From Bin87 sp965220055 (GTDB taxonomy: Bacteria > Chloroflexota > Dehalococcoidia > Lucifugimonadales > UBA3495): 64,000 bases of DNA. Both the position numbers and the translations under genes were made by a program. Positions 34,009 to 42,692 of the stretch are shown piece by piece (position 1 is the stretch's first letter; the number at the start of each line of letters is the position of its first letter). The notes beneath the pieces were generated by a model. It ran no database searches and was not told the DNA's origin. It saw only the letters and a list, made by a program, of their open reading frames with translations. The stretch lies in contig CBDCPE010000004.1 of assembly GCA_965220055.1 (NCBI GenBank), positions 124,001 through 188,000 of the forward strand. Direction: 5' to 3'.

Positions 34009-34842
34009 ATGAAATTGGAGGGTCGGGTAGCAGTCATTACGGGCTCGGGGCGAGGCATTGGGCGGGCTATCGCCCTGGCCTATGCCCGCGAGGGCGCAAA
34101 ACTGGCGCTGGCCGCACGCAACGAATCCGAGCTGCAAGAGACCGTCAGTGTCGTCTCGGAGCTGGGCGCTGAAGCGCTTGCCGTCCGCACCGACGTCACC
34201 AGCCAGAAAGACACGGAACGGTTGGCCGATAGAGTAGTAGAGCGATTCGGGCGTATCGATCTGCTGGTCAACAACGCCGGAAACTCGGGCCCCGTTGGCC
34301 CCTTGCAGGGCAACGACATCGCCGACTGGGTGAACACCATCAACGTTAACCTCACCGGCACCTTCCTGGTGTGTCGAGCCATAGTTCCAGTAATGCTGGA
34401 GCAGTCAGGCGGAAAGATTATCAACCTGTCGGGCGCGGGGGCGACCAATGCGTGGAGCAATATGTCGGCCTATTGCTCCAGCAAAGCGGCGGTGGTACGA
34501 CTTACCGAAGTATTGGCCCAAGAACTGGATGGCAAGGGAATTACAGTGAACGCCCTCGGGCCGGGCTCGGTTCATACAAGTATGTGGGACAAAATGACCG
34601 AACAAGCCGCCCAGGCGGGAGCGGACTTCATCCACGAGCTCGGGCTGAGGGTAACGTCGGGCGGCGGCGCGTCAATAGACGAGTGTGCCGAGCTGGCGGT
34701 GTGGCTGGCCTCAGACGAAAGCGGGGCGCTGACCGGAAGACTGATCTCGGCGGCGACCGATGATTTTCGCGGCCTCCCGCCAAGGATTGCGGAAATCATG
34801 GGCGGGGACGCATACACGCTGCGGCGTGTGGGGCTGGACTAG
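34009..34842 (+). CDS. Short-chain dehydrogenase/reductase
   Basis: A 277-residue classical SDR: NAD(P)-binding TGSGRGIGRAIALAYAREGA, then LLVNNAGNSGPVGPL, catalytic Ser in INLSGAGATNAWSN and SAYCSSKAAVVRLTEVLAQE with the YxxxK motif. The active-site Ser is shifted into a Gly/Ala-rich stretch. The substrate is unknown. GGGGAGG precedes ATG 34009, which begins the domain exactly, so the longer frame from 33955 is rejected. Confidence 0.85.
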   Translation: MKLEGRVAVITGSGRGIGRAIALAYAREGAKLALAARNESELQETVSVVSELGAEALAVRTDVTSQKDTERLADRVVERFGRIDLLVNNAGNSGPVGPLQGNDIADWVNTINVNLTGTFLVCRAIVPVMLEQSGGKIINLSGAGATNAWSNMSAYCSSKAAVVRLTEVLAQELDGKGITVNALGPGSVHTSMWDKMTEQAAQAGADFIHELGLRVTSGGGASIDECAELAVWLASDESGALTGRLISAATDDFRGLPPRIAEIMGGDAYTLRRVGLD

Positions 34843-34854
34843 AGCCTGTTCACA

Positions 34855-35251
34855 GTGGACCTGCTGCTCAATGTCAGCTTACGTGGTGAATGGGAGCCAT
34901 GGATCCAGTTTTTACTGTCCGCCGTCGCCGCGGTCACCATCGATGCACTGGCACGCGTGGAAAACTTGCTCCAGGTTAGAGACTACTATCGCGAGCAGGT
35001 AGAAGCACAACGAACCGCCTCAGCAGCATTCGAGCTGATTGACCGATTGTTTGAGCTACCGTACATGACCGTCTCACGGGTTCAAACTCTGCTCGGAGTT
35101 TCGCATACCGCCGCGCAAAGGCACATTGCTCGGCTGGTGGAAGGAAGCTGCCGTGCTTGAGCCCACGCCGCAGCGAGGCCATCCCCAGCTCTACGTGCCC
35201 CATGGCATTCTCAACGCTATTGTGGAGGAGCCGGAATTTCGCGATTTCTGA
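34855..35251 (+). pseudogene. C-terminal remnant of a Fic-family protein, frameshifted
   Basis: The frame reads DLLLNVSLRGEWEPWIQFLL then ARVENLLQVRDYYREQVEAQ and YMTVSRVQTLLGVSHTAAQR. These are the helical segment and winged helix at the end of Fic/Doc AMP-transferases. The catalytic HPF-x-D/E-G-N-G-R region is absent. At 35139-35146 GGAAGGAA is a 4-bp tandem duplication; with one GGAA the frame continues VEAAVLEPTPQRGHPQLYVP and ends at 35251. So the gene is both N-terminally deleted and frameshifted. Confidence 0.7.
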
Positions 35252-36014
35252 TCCCTTCCAGCGCCGCCCGTATCTCGTCGGCGTGGATGGCGTAGAAGGT
35301 GCCCACCACCTGCCCGCCTCCGGGCGTCCGGCGTGCTGCGGCGCGCACCATGCCCAACACCTCGCCGTCAGCGTTCAGCACCGGCCCGCCGCTGTCACCC
35401 GGGTCGATGGGCGCGTCCATCTCCAGGTTTCGCCCGTAGCTGTGCGGCCCGAAGTTGGTGATCTGGGACAGGATGCCGGCGTTGGCTTTGGGGGAGCCCA
35501 CTTCGCCCCCCTGCTTGATGCCGCTGCCGGAGTAGCCCAGCGCCAGCAGGTCTCTGGCGATGTCGTTGATGTCGGTGTCGCCCAGCGAAAGCGGACGCGC
35601 TCCCGCCCCCAGCGGCATTTCGGCTACCTCATAGCGCAGCAGCGCCACGTCCCGCCTTTCGTCTCGGCCTTCGATCCTCGCGGTGAACGCCGCTGCTGCC
35701 GCCTGGCGCACGAGCACGTCCTCGTGGCCGTCAACAACGTGGGCCGCGGTAACGATCAACCCGGGCTCCAGCAGCCAGCCGGTACCATGCTGACCGTCGT
35801 TGGGATCGATGTAGAACACCGACGGCCAAGTCTCCTGGTACACCCCGCTCAGACCCGAGGAAGCGTTCTCCGCAAGGGCGGCCTCCACCGCGCGCTCTAT
35901 CCGGGCATCCAGATCGACGTCGCTGGGGCCGCACGCCCCGGAGGCCAGAAAAACGAGCGCGGCAACCCAAACCGCGGCCAGGCCGGCAGCGGGGTTGCCG
36001 CGATGATCGCGCAA
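35217..36014 (-). CDS. Trypsin-like serine protease, lipoprotein (S1C-type)
   Basis: A 265-residue exported protease. The signal sequence ends FLASGACGP, with Cys28 a probable lipid anchor. The catalytic triad is His92 (TAAHVV), Asp122 (RRDVALLR) and Ser208 (GDSGGPV). There is no PDZ domain, so it is shorter than DegP/HtrA. Probably degrades or processes proteins at the cell surface. Its 3' end overlaps the Fic remnant on the other strand, and its start is 17 bp from the end of the aldehyde dehydrogenase, so both may form one transcript. Confidence 0.88.
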   Translation of the reverse strand: MRDHRGNPAAGLAAVWVAALVFLASGACGPSDVDLDARIERAVEAALAENASSGLSGVYQETWPSVFYIDPNDGQHGTGWLLEPGLIVTAAHVVDGHEDVLVRQAAAAAFTARIEGRDERRDVALLRYEVAEMPLGAGARPLSLGDTDINDIARDLLALGYSGSGIKQGGEVGSPKANAGILSQITNFGPHSYGRNLEMDAPIDPGDSGGPVLNADGEVLGMVRAAARRTPGGGQVVGTFYAIHADEIRAALEGIRNREIPAPPQ

Positions 36015-36031
36015 TGCCGGGCGATCGAGGA

Positions 36032-37528
36032 CTAGATGAAACGCGCCTGCGCCCGTGCCTCGTCAGCATAGTCGATGTACACAGTGATGACCTCGCTGAA
36101 GAAGTCCACCGCCTCCACGCCCTGCTCCCGCTGGCCTACGCCCGAGGCCTTCAGTCCACCGAAGGGCAGGTGAACCTCTCCACCCAGCGTCGGCGCGTTG
36201 ACGTGGACCATTCCCGCGTCCACGGTGTTGATGTACCGGAAGGCCCGCGGGATGTCTCGGGTGTAAACCGACGACGATAGTCCGAACTTGACGCTGTTGG
36301 AAATCTCCACGGCGTGATCCAGGTCGCGCGCGCGGAACACCGTCAGCACCGGCCCGAAGATCTCCTCCCGGGCGATCCGCATGTCCGGAGTAACCTCGGT
36401 GAAGATCGTTGGCTCCACGTACCATCCTTCGTCGTAGATGCCGCCTCTCAGGGTGCGCCCGCCGAAGGCCAGTGTGGCGCCCTCGTCCCGGCCGGTCGCG
36501 ATGTAGTCCGACACCGTGCGCTGCTGCGACTCGCTGGACAGCGGGCTCACGTCGATGCCGTCTTCCATCCCGTCGCCGATGGTCAGCCTGGACGTGCGTT
36601 CGATCAGCTCATCCATGAACTGGTCGTACACGCCGTCTTCGACAATCACGCGGCTGGTCGCGGTGCAGCGCTGGCCCGTCGATCCAAACGCGCCCTGCAC
36701 GATGCCGCCCAGCGCCTTGTCCAGGTCGGCGTCGGCCAGCAGGATTACTGCGTTCTTGCCGCCCATCTCGGCTTGCACCTTCTTAAGCAGCGAAGCCCCG
36801 CGCGTATACAGCTCGGTGCCGATCTCCGTGCTTCCGGTGAAGGAAATGCCGGTCACGTCGGGCGACTCCACCAGCGCATTGCCCACGCTGCCGCCGGGTC
36901 CAGTGATCAGGTTCAGTACCCCAGGAGGCACGCCCGCTTCCTCGAATACCTCGGTGAGCTTCACCGCGCACAACGGCGTGCTGGAAGCCGGCTTGAAGAT
37001 TATCGCGTTGCCGCAGATCAGGGCCGGCGCCATCTTCCACGCGGGTATGGCGATGGGAAAGTTCCACGGCGTGATGATGCCCACGACTCCCAGGGGTCGG
37101 CGCACCGTGTAGGCCACTGTGTTGGGCAACTCTGACGGCGTGGTGTATCCGAACATCCGGCGACCTTCGCCGGCCGCGTACTCCATGATGTTCATGGCCC
37201 GCTTTACTTCGCCCCGAGCGTCGGGCAGGGGCTTGCCTTCCTCCTCGGTGATCGTGCGGGCGATCTCTTCGCCTCGACGTTCCATGATTTCCAGGGCGCG
37301 GAAGAGCACCTGCGCCCGCACCGGAGCCGGCGTGTCTGCCCAGCCTGCAGCGGCTTCCGACGCCGCGGCTACGGCCCGCAAGGTATCCTCCGGGTTGGAC
37401 AGCTGGAAGTGTCCCAGCAACACGTCCTTGTGGGCCGGGTTGTACACGGAGTAGGTCCGGCCGGAGTCGGAGGGTGTCCACTGGCCGGCGATAAAGTTGT
37501 TGTGCGTGCGAACTTCCGTTGTGGGCAT
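36032..37528 (-). CDS. NAD(P)-dependent aldehyde dehydrogenase
   Basis: A 498-residue ALDH-superfamily enzyme. Asn156 (TPWNFP), Glu254 (VQAEMGGKNA) and Cys288 (FGSTGQRCTA) form the catalytic centre; FTGSTEIG is the cofactor loop. Sequence style suggests the group oxidising semialdehydes such as alpha-ketoglutaric semialdehyde, but the substrate is open. AGGAG before ATG 37528 and the typical start MPTTEVRTHNNFIAGQW define the N-terminus; the longer open frame to 37999 is antisense to the neighbour and rejected. Confidence 0.9.
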   Translation of the reverse strand: MPTTEVRTHNNFIAGQWTPSDSGRTYSVYNPAHKDVLLGHFQLSNPEDTLRAVAAASEAAAGWADTPAPVRAQVLFRALEIMERRGEEIARTITEEEGKPLPDARGEVKRAMNIMEYAAGEGRRMFGYTTPSELPNTVAYTVRRPLGVVGIITPWNFPIAIPAWKMAPALICGNAIIFKPASSTPLCAVKLTEVFEEAGVPPGVLNLITGPGGSVGNALVESPDVTGISFTGSTEIGTELYTRGASLLKKVQAEMGGKNAVILLADADLDKALGGIVQGAFGSTGQRCTATSRVIVEDGVYDQFMDELIERTSRLTIGDGMEDGIDVSPLSSESQQRTVSDYIATGRDEGATLAFGGRTLRGGIYDEGWYVEPTIFTEVTPDMRIAREEIFGPVLTVFRARDLDHAVEISNSVKFGLSSSVYTRDIPRAFRYINTVDAGMVHVNAPTLGGEVHLPFGGLKASGVGQREQGVEAVDFFSEVITVYIDYADEARAQARFI

Positions 37529-37702
37529 CTTGGCTGGATCTCCTGTGTCCGTCCGCCAGGGGCGGGTTGCGAGTGGGAGCAGAATACTCCCCGGTACAAC
37601 TCTCGGCAAGCGGCGTGGCGGTTGCCAGCAGCGGCGGGTTAGAATGGCATTGGCCGCGGCTATCCACACCCCGCCGGCCAGATTTTGCCAAGGAGACGCC
37701 CC

Positions 37703-37990
37703 ATGGCCGCCTACATCATTGCGACGATCGAAGTTACCGACCCCGAAAAATTTGAGGTCTATCGCGGACAGGTTCCAGCCACCATAGAGAAGCACGGCGG
37801 ACGCTACCTGGCGCGCGGCGGCGATGTGGCCGTCGTAGAAGGCGACCAGCCGGCCCGCCGCACCGTCATCCTGGAGTTCGACAGCCTCGAAAAGGCCAAC
37901 GGCTGGTACTACTCCGACGACTACGCCGGCCCCAAGGAACTGCGCATCGCGTCCACCACCTCCAACGTGATGATCGTGGAAGGGGTCTAA
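37703..37990 (+). CDS. DUF1330 family protein
   Basis: A 95-residue ferredoxin-like alpha/beta protein: AAYIIATIEVTDPEKFEVYR, then YLARGGDVAVVEGDQPARRT, VILEFDSLEKANGWYYSDDY and YAGPKELRIASTTSNVMIVE. This is the DUF1330 pattern, related to dimeric alpha-beta barrel proteins. Function is unknown. AAGGAG lies 8 bp before the ATG. Divergent from the aldehyde dehydrogenase with about 170 bp between. Confidence 0.88.
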   Translation: MAAYIIATIEVTDPEKFEVYRGQVPATIEKHGGRYLARGGDVAVVEGDQPARRTVILEFDSLEKANGWYYSDDYAGPKELRIASTTSNVMIVEGV

Positions 37991-38019
37991 CCACTCCACT
38001 GGTTGGGGGAGACATTAGC

Positions 38020-38850
38020 ATGACCACTGCAACCGGAGCGAAAACCCGCCCGCGCATCAGGGTTCAGGAACTGGTGAACCGGTTCGTCCGGCAGGGTCTG
38101 GATCGCCCGTTGTCCGAGGACGACCCGGACATCTACTACCCTGATTCGGACGGGAACCCAATGGCAGAAACCGACGCCCAGTTTTACCCGCTCACCGAAA
38201 CTGTTCTCGCCCTGCGCCAACACTACGCTGACCGGGATGATGTTTATGTCTCCGGAGACCTCCTGGTCTATTACCGGATGAACGACAACACGGTGCGCCT
38301 GGCTCCCGATGTGTTCGTGGTGTTCGGCGTGGAGGACCACCTGCGCAGCTCCTACATCATTTGGCGCGAGCAAGGCAAAACGCCTGACTTCGTTCTCGAA
38401 ATCGCGTCGCCCAGTACCTTCGTGCGTGACATGACGGAAAAGCGCGCGCTCTACGCCGCCCTGGGCGTGAAGGAATACTGGCGCTTCGATCCCACCGGTC
38501 AACTTTTCTCGCCGGCCCTGGTCGGCGAACAGTTGGCCGACGACGGGGAGTACGAACCCATCGAGATCGGCATGGGCCAAGACGGTTTCCTGCGCGGATA
38601 CAGCGCGGTGCTGGCCTTGGAAGTGTGCCAGCGTCCCGACGGCGATCTGCGTCTCTTTGATCCGGAAGCCCGCACCTGGCTCAGCTACCTGGCGGAGGAG
38701 GTGGCGGCTCGCCTGGCTGCTGAGGAAGCCCGGGATGCCGCCGAAGTCGCTCTGGAAACAGCCGAAGCGACCCGCGATGCCGCCGAAGCCCGCGCCCGCG
38801 CCCTGGAGGATCAGCTCCGGCAGCAGGGCCTTTTACCCGATGCTGAATGA
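38020..38850 (+). CDS. Uma2-family putative nuclease
   Basis: A 276-residue DUF820/Uma2 protein: DDVYVSGDLLVYYRMNDNTV, RLAPDVFVVFGVEDH and TPDFVLEIASPSTFVRDM give the D...E-x-(A) PD-(D/E)XK-like core, in which the Lys of the catalytic triad is replaced. A C-terminal heptad-like stretch (AAEEARDAAEVALETAEAT) forms a coiled coil of about 55 residues. Uma2 proteins are abundant in Cyanobacteria and Chloroflexota and of unknown role, possibly linked to mobile DNA. The strong terminator follows. Confidence 0.85.
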   Translation: MTTATGAKTRPRIRVQELVNRFVRQGLDRPLSEDDPDIYYPDSDGNPMAETDAQFYPLTETVLALRQHYADRDDVYVSGDLLVYYRMNDNTVRLAPDVFVVFGVEDHLRSSYIIWREQGKTPDFVLEIASPSTFVRDMTEKRALYAALGVKEYWRFDPTGQLFSPALVGEQLADDGEYEPIEIGMGQDGFLRGYSAVLALEVCQRPDGDLRLFDPEARTWLSYLAEEVAARLAAEEARDAAEVALETAEATRDAAEARARALEDQLRQQGLLPDAE

Positions 38851-38887
38851 CGTTCAAACCATCGGGCTGATGCACCGTTAAACGTCA

Positions 38888-38912
38888 GGGGGCGGGTTCG
38901 AAACCCGCCCCC
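38888..38912. terminator. Perfect hairpin between convergent genes
   Basis: GGGGGCGGGTT (38888-38898) and AACCCGCCCCC (38902-38912) with a CGA loop make a perfect 11-bp stem. It lies between the Uma2 gene (plus) and the DUF6623-like gene (minus) and can serve both. No long T-run follows. Confidence 0.75.
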
Positions 38913-38940
38913 GGCAATCGTTTGTGCCTGCTCGAGCGCC

Positions 38941-39390
38941 CTATCCCTCGAAATTCACGCCGACGCCGACGATCTCCACCTGCATGGAGCGGATGTCGGG
39001 CGCGCCCTGGTCGAAGGTGACGCCAACCACCACGTTGATCCCGCGGTCCACTTCGGGAGTGCCCGGGATCTCGAAACTGGCGTCCAGGTTGTCGCCCTTG
39101 ATGGCCATCCCTAGGTGCTCGGCGATGATCTTCTCGCCGTCGTACACCAGGACCTCGGCCACGTTGGCGTGGGAGCGGGCGCGGAAGGATACCGAGACCG
39201 ACTCGGCCTTGGTCCGGTTTCCGTTTTGCACCGTGGGCGTGGGTATGGCGAAGTGCATCCAGGCGTTCTGGCCTTCGTTGCCCTCGATGCGGGCGAAGGG
39301 CCCACAGTGGCGTACCGAGGTGACACGGTTGAGGTACTCACTGGTCATCGCGGAGCCGTGTACCCAGGATGTGAATTTCTGTCCTGCCAT
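38941..39390 (-). CDS. DUF6623-like protein
   Basis: A 149-residue beta-rich protein starting MAGQKFTSWVHGSAMTSEYL. It continues with SVRHCGPFARIEGNEGQNAW, MHFAIPTPTVQNGNRTKAES and VAEVLVYDGEKIIAEHLG. The SWVHG start followed by a HFAIPTP block resembles DUF6623, of unknown function. Position 39390 has GGAGG 8 bp upstream, so the longer frame to 39720 is rejected. No signal peptide. Confidence 0.65.
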   Translation of the reverse strand: MAGQKFTSWVHGSAMTSEYLNRVTSVRHCGPFARIEGNEGQNAWMHFAIPTPTVQNGNRTKAESVSVSFRARSHANVAEVLVYDGEKIIAEHLGMAIKGDNLDASFEIPGTPEVDRGINVVVGVTFDQGAPDIRSMQVEIVGVGVNFEG

Positions 39391-39521
39391 CGTCGTAACC
39401 TCCTGCCGCCGCCGCGGTTGGATAGCGCGATTATCGTTACTGATCAGAGGGGATTTGGTTGAGGTACAGAATACCCGTCGCGGGGGCAGACCGCAACAAC
39501 GCCTCGGGTACGATAGACCGT

Positions 39522-40058
39522 CTAAAGCATCGCCGCCTGCCGGCGCTCCATCTCCAACAGGCGCGCTTTGACGCCGATGCCCCCTGCGCCGTACCCATGG
39601 AGACCCCCGTTGCTGCCCACCACCCGGTGACACGGAATGATCAGTGGAAAAGGGTTCTTGGCCATGGCCTGGCCGGCGGCGCGGGAGGCCTTGGGGCTCC
39701 CCGCAGCTTCGGCGAGCCACTGGTAGGAGCGGGTTTCACCCGGCGGTATGCCGCGGCACGCGGCCCAGGCCGCTCCGAAGAACGGCGAAGCGTTCGAGAG
39801 GTCCAGCGGGATATTATCCAAGGCGGTGACATTGCCCGCAAAGTACTCGCCAAACGCGGTCAGCGCATCCGCAAATACGGTCGCGTCCTCGTCGGCGTCG
39901 TTCATCGTTTCACCCAAGCCCGCCAGCGCCTCCTGTGGCTCCGACTGCAGGCTGACACGAAGCAGACCCTGCTCAGAACCGAGCAGGGCCAGCCACCCGA
40001 AGGGTGTCTCTTGGACGTGGTAGTGCAGGTCCACGCCGGGAGTTGCGGATGTGGTCAT
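39522..40058 (-). CDS. ogt: Methylated-DNA--protein-cysteine methyltransferase
   Basis: A 178-residue Ogt/MGMT protein that removes alkyl groups from O6-alkylguanine in one suicidal step. FPLIIPCHRVVGSNGGLHGY contains the acceptor Cys (PCHRV), and ETRSYQWLAEAAGSPKASRA the helix-turn-helix with the DNA-flipping Arg. The N-terminal domain is normal in length and has no Ada-type Cys cluster. It lies 46 bp upstream-adjacent to the transglutaminase end and could be transcribed with the preceding operon. Confidence 0.92.
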   Translation of the reverse strand: MTTSATPGVDLHYHVQETPFGWLALLGSEQGLLRVSLQSEPQEALAGLGETMNDADEDATVFADALTAFGEYFAGNVTALDNIPLDLSNASPFFGAAWAACRGIPPGETRSYQWLAEAAGSPKASRAAGQAMAKNPFPLIIPCHRVVGSNGGLHGYGAGGIGVKARLLEMERRQAAML

Positions 40059-40104
40059 CGTCTTGTCTCTCAGTTGGAGGTTCGGTCAACGCCAACCGGG
40101 CGGG

Positions 40105-42645
40105 TCACACCTCCCGGCGACGTAGAGCATACCAGGCAAGCGGAGCGCGGACCGCTTTCCAGGCTTCGACAACGCCTGGATCATCGGGAGTGTTGGAACG
40201 GCTCGGGCCGGCGTATGTATGGCGCGCGTAGGCGTTGACGATGCGCCGGATTTCCTGCCCCTGCTCCGGCACGGCTGCGGCCAGCGTCCCCGCCCACTGG
40301 TGCGGCGTCTGGTGCTCTCGCAGCGGAACCGACGCCAACCGACCCAGGCGACGGAGGCGGCGATACGCGGCCGGCACATCGCCCGGCAGCGCGAACAGCC
40401 ACCGCCACAGGGCCCAGGCGATGAGCGCCAGCGCCACTGCCCCGGCCGACACGCCAGCAACCCGGGGCAGGAAGCTCCGGGCGGTGTTGGCCCAACCGGG
40501 GCCGGTGGCATCTCCGCCCGCGATGTCGGAATCTTCCAAACCGTCCTCGAAGTATTCGCATTCCTCTTCGATTTCGCAGAGCAAATCGTCGCCGTCGGTG
40601 CCGTCGCCCGCCGCCAGCGCCCGTCGGGCCTGCTCCTCGGGCGGTATGGCCACCGGGATTGCATTACCGGGAGTGGGCTCAAATGGGATCCAGCCGTAGC
40701 CGGGGAAAAACACTTCGGTCCAGCCGTGGCTGTGGCGGTCCGTGACCACATAGATGTGCGAACCGTCTGCGAGGTTTCCCGTGGTGTAGCCGGTGGTCAT
40801 GCGGGACGGGACGCCCAGGCTACGCATCAGGACAGTCATCGCCGAGCCGAAGTACTCGCTGTAACCCTGGCCGCTCTCAAACAGGAAGTGGTCCACTCCG
40901 TCCGCACCGAAGGGCGGAGGGTCGATTGTCAGGTTGTAGTTGTAATTGGTCTTTAGATACTCCTCAACCGCCGCCGCCTTGTCGTAAGGTGTCTCTGCTC
41001 CGCCTGTGATTGACCGCGCCAACTCCGCCACCCGAGGCGGAGTATCCGGAGGCAACTGCGTGTACCGAGCCCAGAGCCAGGGAGCGTATTCCTCGCCGGC
41101 GGTGCGCAGGTCGTCCGGTTCTGCGGAGGACACCGAGGCGGTGAGCTGGTAGGGATCTCCGGCTTCTGCGCTGCCGCCGGCGGCGCGGACCGCCAGCACG
41201 TCCGGCTCGGCGGGCACTATCTCGCCGATCACGGCTTTGACGACGCTACCGGCGGAGTCACGCTCAATCGACTCCAGCACAAACGACGTCGGCAGGGCTC
41301 CCGAGACGACTTCGGCGGCGGCGAAGGCGTCCGCGGACACGGCGTCGCGCAGGCCATCCACTGCCAGCCGAAGGGCAGCAGGCAGCAGGTCGGTCTCGCT
41401 CTCCAAGTGCGGGTCTACGACGTATCGGGGCGAATCGAAGGTTTCGACGCGCACGTCGCGATTGGCGCCGATCACCTGCCCGCCGGCGAAGAGGCTGCGG
41501 CTGTCGTAGTTGGGAATGATTTCAAAAGTTACGTTGAACCGTTCCTGGTAAGGGTCGGGGGTGCTGTACTCGGGTTTCCAGCCGGGCTCGCGAAGCACGG
41601 TGCCGTCGGACAGCCAGCCCTCGTGTGTGTAGGTCGCGTAGGAACGCGCTTTCCAGTACATGGGTACCGGGGAGTTGACCTGCAGCACCGGCGTGTCCGT
41701 GGGGTTGATGGTGCCCTGAAACGCCATGGTGTCGCCCCAGATACGGTAGGGCAATGGACGACGGGCCGGTAGTCCGGCGAACAGGCGGTTGAAGTCCTCC
41801 TCCCACTGCACCAGGGGGGCGCGCGTCAAGGAGTAAAAAGCGTTGGCCGGCCCCCACTGACCGCCCACCGGCAGCAGAAAGGCGATCACCAGCGCAACGA
41901 TCGCCACCACCGACGTGTCGCTGACGGTCAGGATGCCCAGGTGCCCGTCGTATACGCGGCCCTGTTGGTCCCACCTCTGGCGGGAGCGCATTGACTGAAC
42001 CCAGCCCACCAGCAGCAGGCCGGTGAACACGTAGATGGCCAGGTAGATGCTCGCGGTGTCGGGCAGGAAGGTGAGGTTGGACATCAGGCCCAGCGAGCCC
42101 AGTGCAAAAACGCCCCAGAAGTTCCGGTAGCGGAAAAACACCCATCCGGCCAGGTAGCCGGATAGCCAGGCGGCGATCATCAGTCCCACCGCGAATGGCA
42201 GCGGGTCCACGCTGATGCCCTCGTTGCGGGCTGCCAGAACCCACAGGCCCAGCCGCTCGAAAAGTTCCGCCGCGCTGGCGACCTGCAGCTCGTCCGGAGA
42301 GGCGACGACCATCTGCCAGATGATCACGCCGATCCCGATGATTAGCCCCACGGGCAGCACCGCGGCGGTCCACAGGCGGATGCGGGTCAACGGTATGGCC
42401 GTCAGCACCGCCAGCGCCGTGACCAGGACCAACGACGGCGACGGCGCCCAGTCCGCCACCTCCACTGACCATACGACGACGATCATATTGAGGAGGAGCA
42501 GGCCGGTGGCTACCCACCCGTCCGGCGGCCGTAGCGCTGTCAGAACCAATAACAACCAACGGGACACATTGGCGCCGCTCCACACCGGGTTCGCCTCCGG
42601 CGAGGGCTGCGTCATGGTGGGGGAAGGGGCAGTGAGGGTTGCCAT
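40105..42645 (-). CDS. TgpA-like transglutaminase membrane protein with Cys-to-Ser change
   Basis: An 846-residue protein. It has about seven N-terminal membrane helices (within residues 28-260), a long extracytoplasmic region, the transglutaminase core and a C-terminal helix followed by a DUF4129-like tail. The core motif that normally reads G-Y-C-E-Y-F-A-S-A-M is GYSEYFGSAMTVLMRSLGVP here: Ser596 (AGC at 40858-40860) replaces the catalytic Cys. The His (HSHGWTEVFF) and acidic site (GWIPFEPTPG) remain. It is third in a MoxR-DUF58-transglutaminase operon, a set widely conserved for envelope functions. Confidence 0.88.
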   Translation of the reverse strand: MATLTAPSPTMTQPSPEANPVWSGANVSRWLLLVLTALRPPDGWVATGLLLLNMIVVVWSVEVADWAPSPSLVLVTALAVLTAIPLTRIRLWTAAVLPVGLIIGIGVIIWQMVVASPDELQVASAAELFERLGLWVLAARNEGISVDPLPFAVGLMIAAWLSGYLAGWVFFRYRNFWGVFALGSLGLMSNLTFLPDTASIYLAIYVFTGLLLVGWVQSMRSRQRWDQQGRVYDGHLGILTVSDTSVVAIVALVIAFLLPVGGQWGPANAFYSLTRAPLVQWEEDFNRLFAGLPARRPLPYRIWGDTMAFQGTINPTDTPVLQVNSPVPMYWKARSYATYTHEGWLSDGTVLREPGWKPEYSTPDPYQERFNVTFEIIPNYDSRSLFAGGQVIGANRDVRVETFDSPRYVVDPHLESETDLLPAALRLAVDGLRDAVSADAFAAAEVVSGALPTSFVLESIERDSAGSVVKAVIGEIVPAEPDVLAVRAAGGSAEAGDPYQLTASVSSAEPDDLRTAGEEYAPWLWARYTQLPPDTPPRVAELARSITGGAETPYDKAAAVEEYLKTNYNYNLTIDPPPFGADGVDHFLFESGQGYSEYFGSAMTVLMRSLGVPSRMTTGYTTGNLADGSHIYVVTDRHSHGWTEVFFPGYGWIPFEPTPGNAIPVAIPPEEQARRALAAGDGTDGDDLLCEIEEECEYFEDGLEDSDIAGGDATGPGWANTARSFLPRVAGVSAGAVALALIAWALWRWLFALPGDVPAAYRRLRRLGRLASVPLREHQTPHQWAGTLAAAVPEQGQEIRRIVNAYARHTYAGPSRSNTPDDPGVVEAWKAVRAPLAWYALRRREV

Positions 42646-42692
42646 GGTCCGAGTACTCTACGTAGATATTCGGTACGAACCCAATTGTATCG

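Noticed and set aside
36032..37999. Aldehyde dehydrogenase frame extended to 655 codons
   Set aside because: The extension is antisense of the DUF1330 gene; ATG 37528 has a proper ribosome binding site and begins the conserved domain.
38888..38912. GGTTCGAA-like string suggesting a tRNA T-loop
   Set aside because: It is the centre of a perfect 11-bp palindrome with no D- or anticodon arm around it; interpreted as a terminator.
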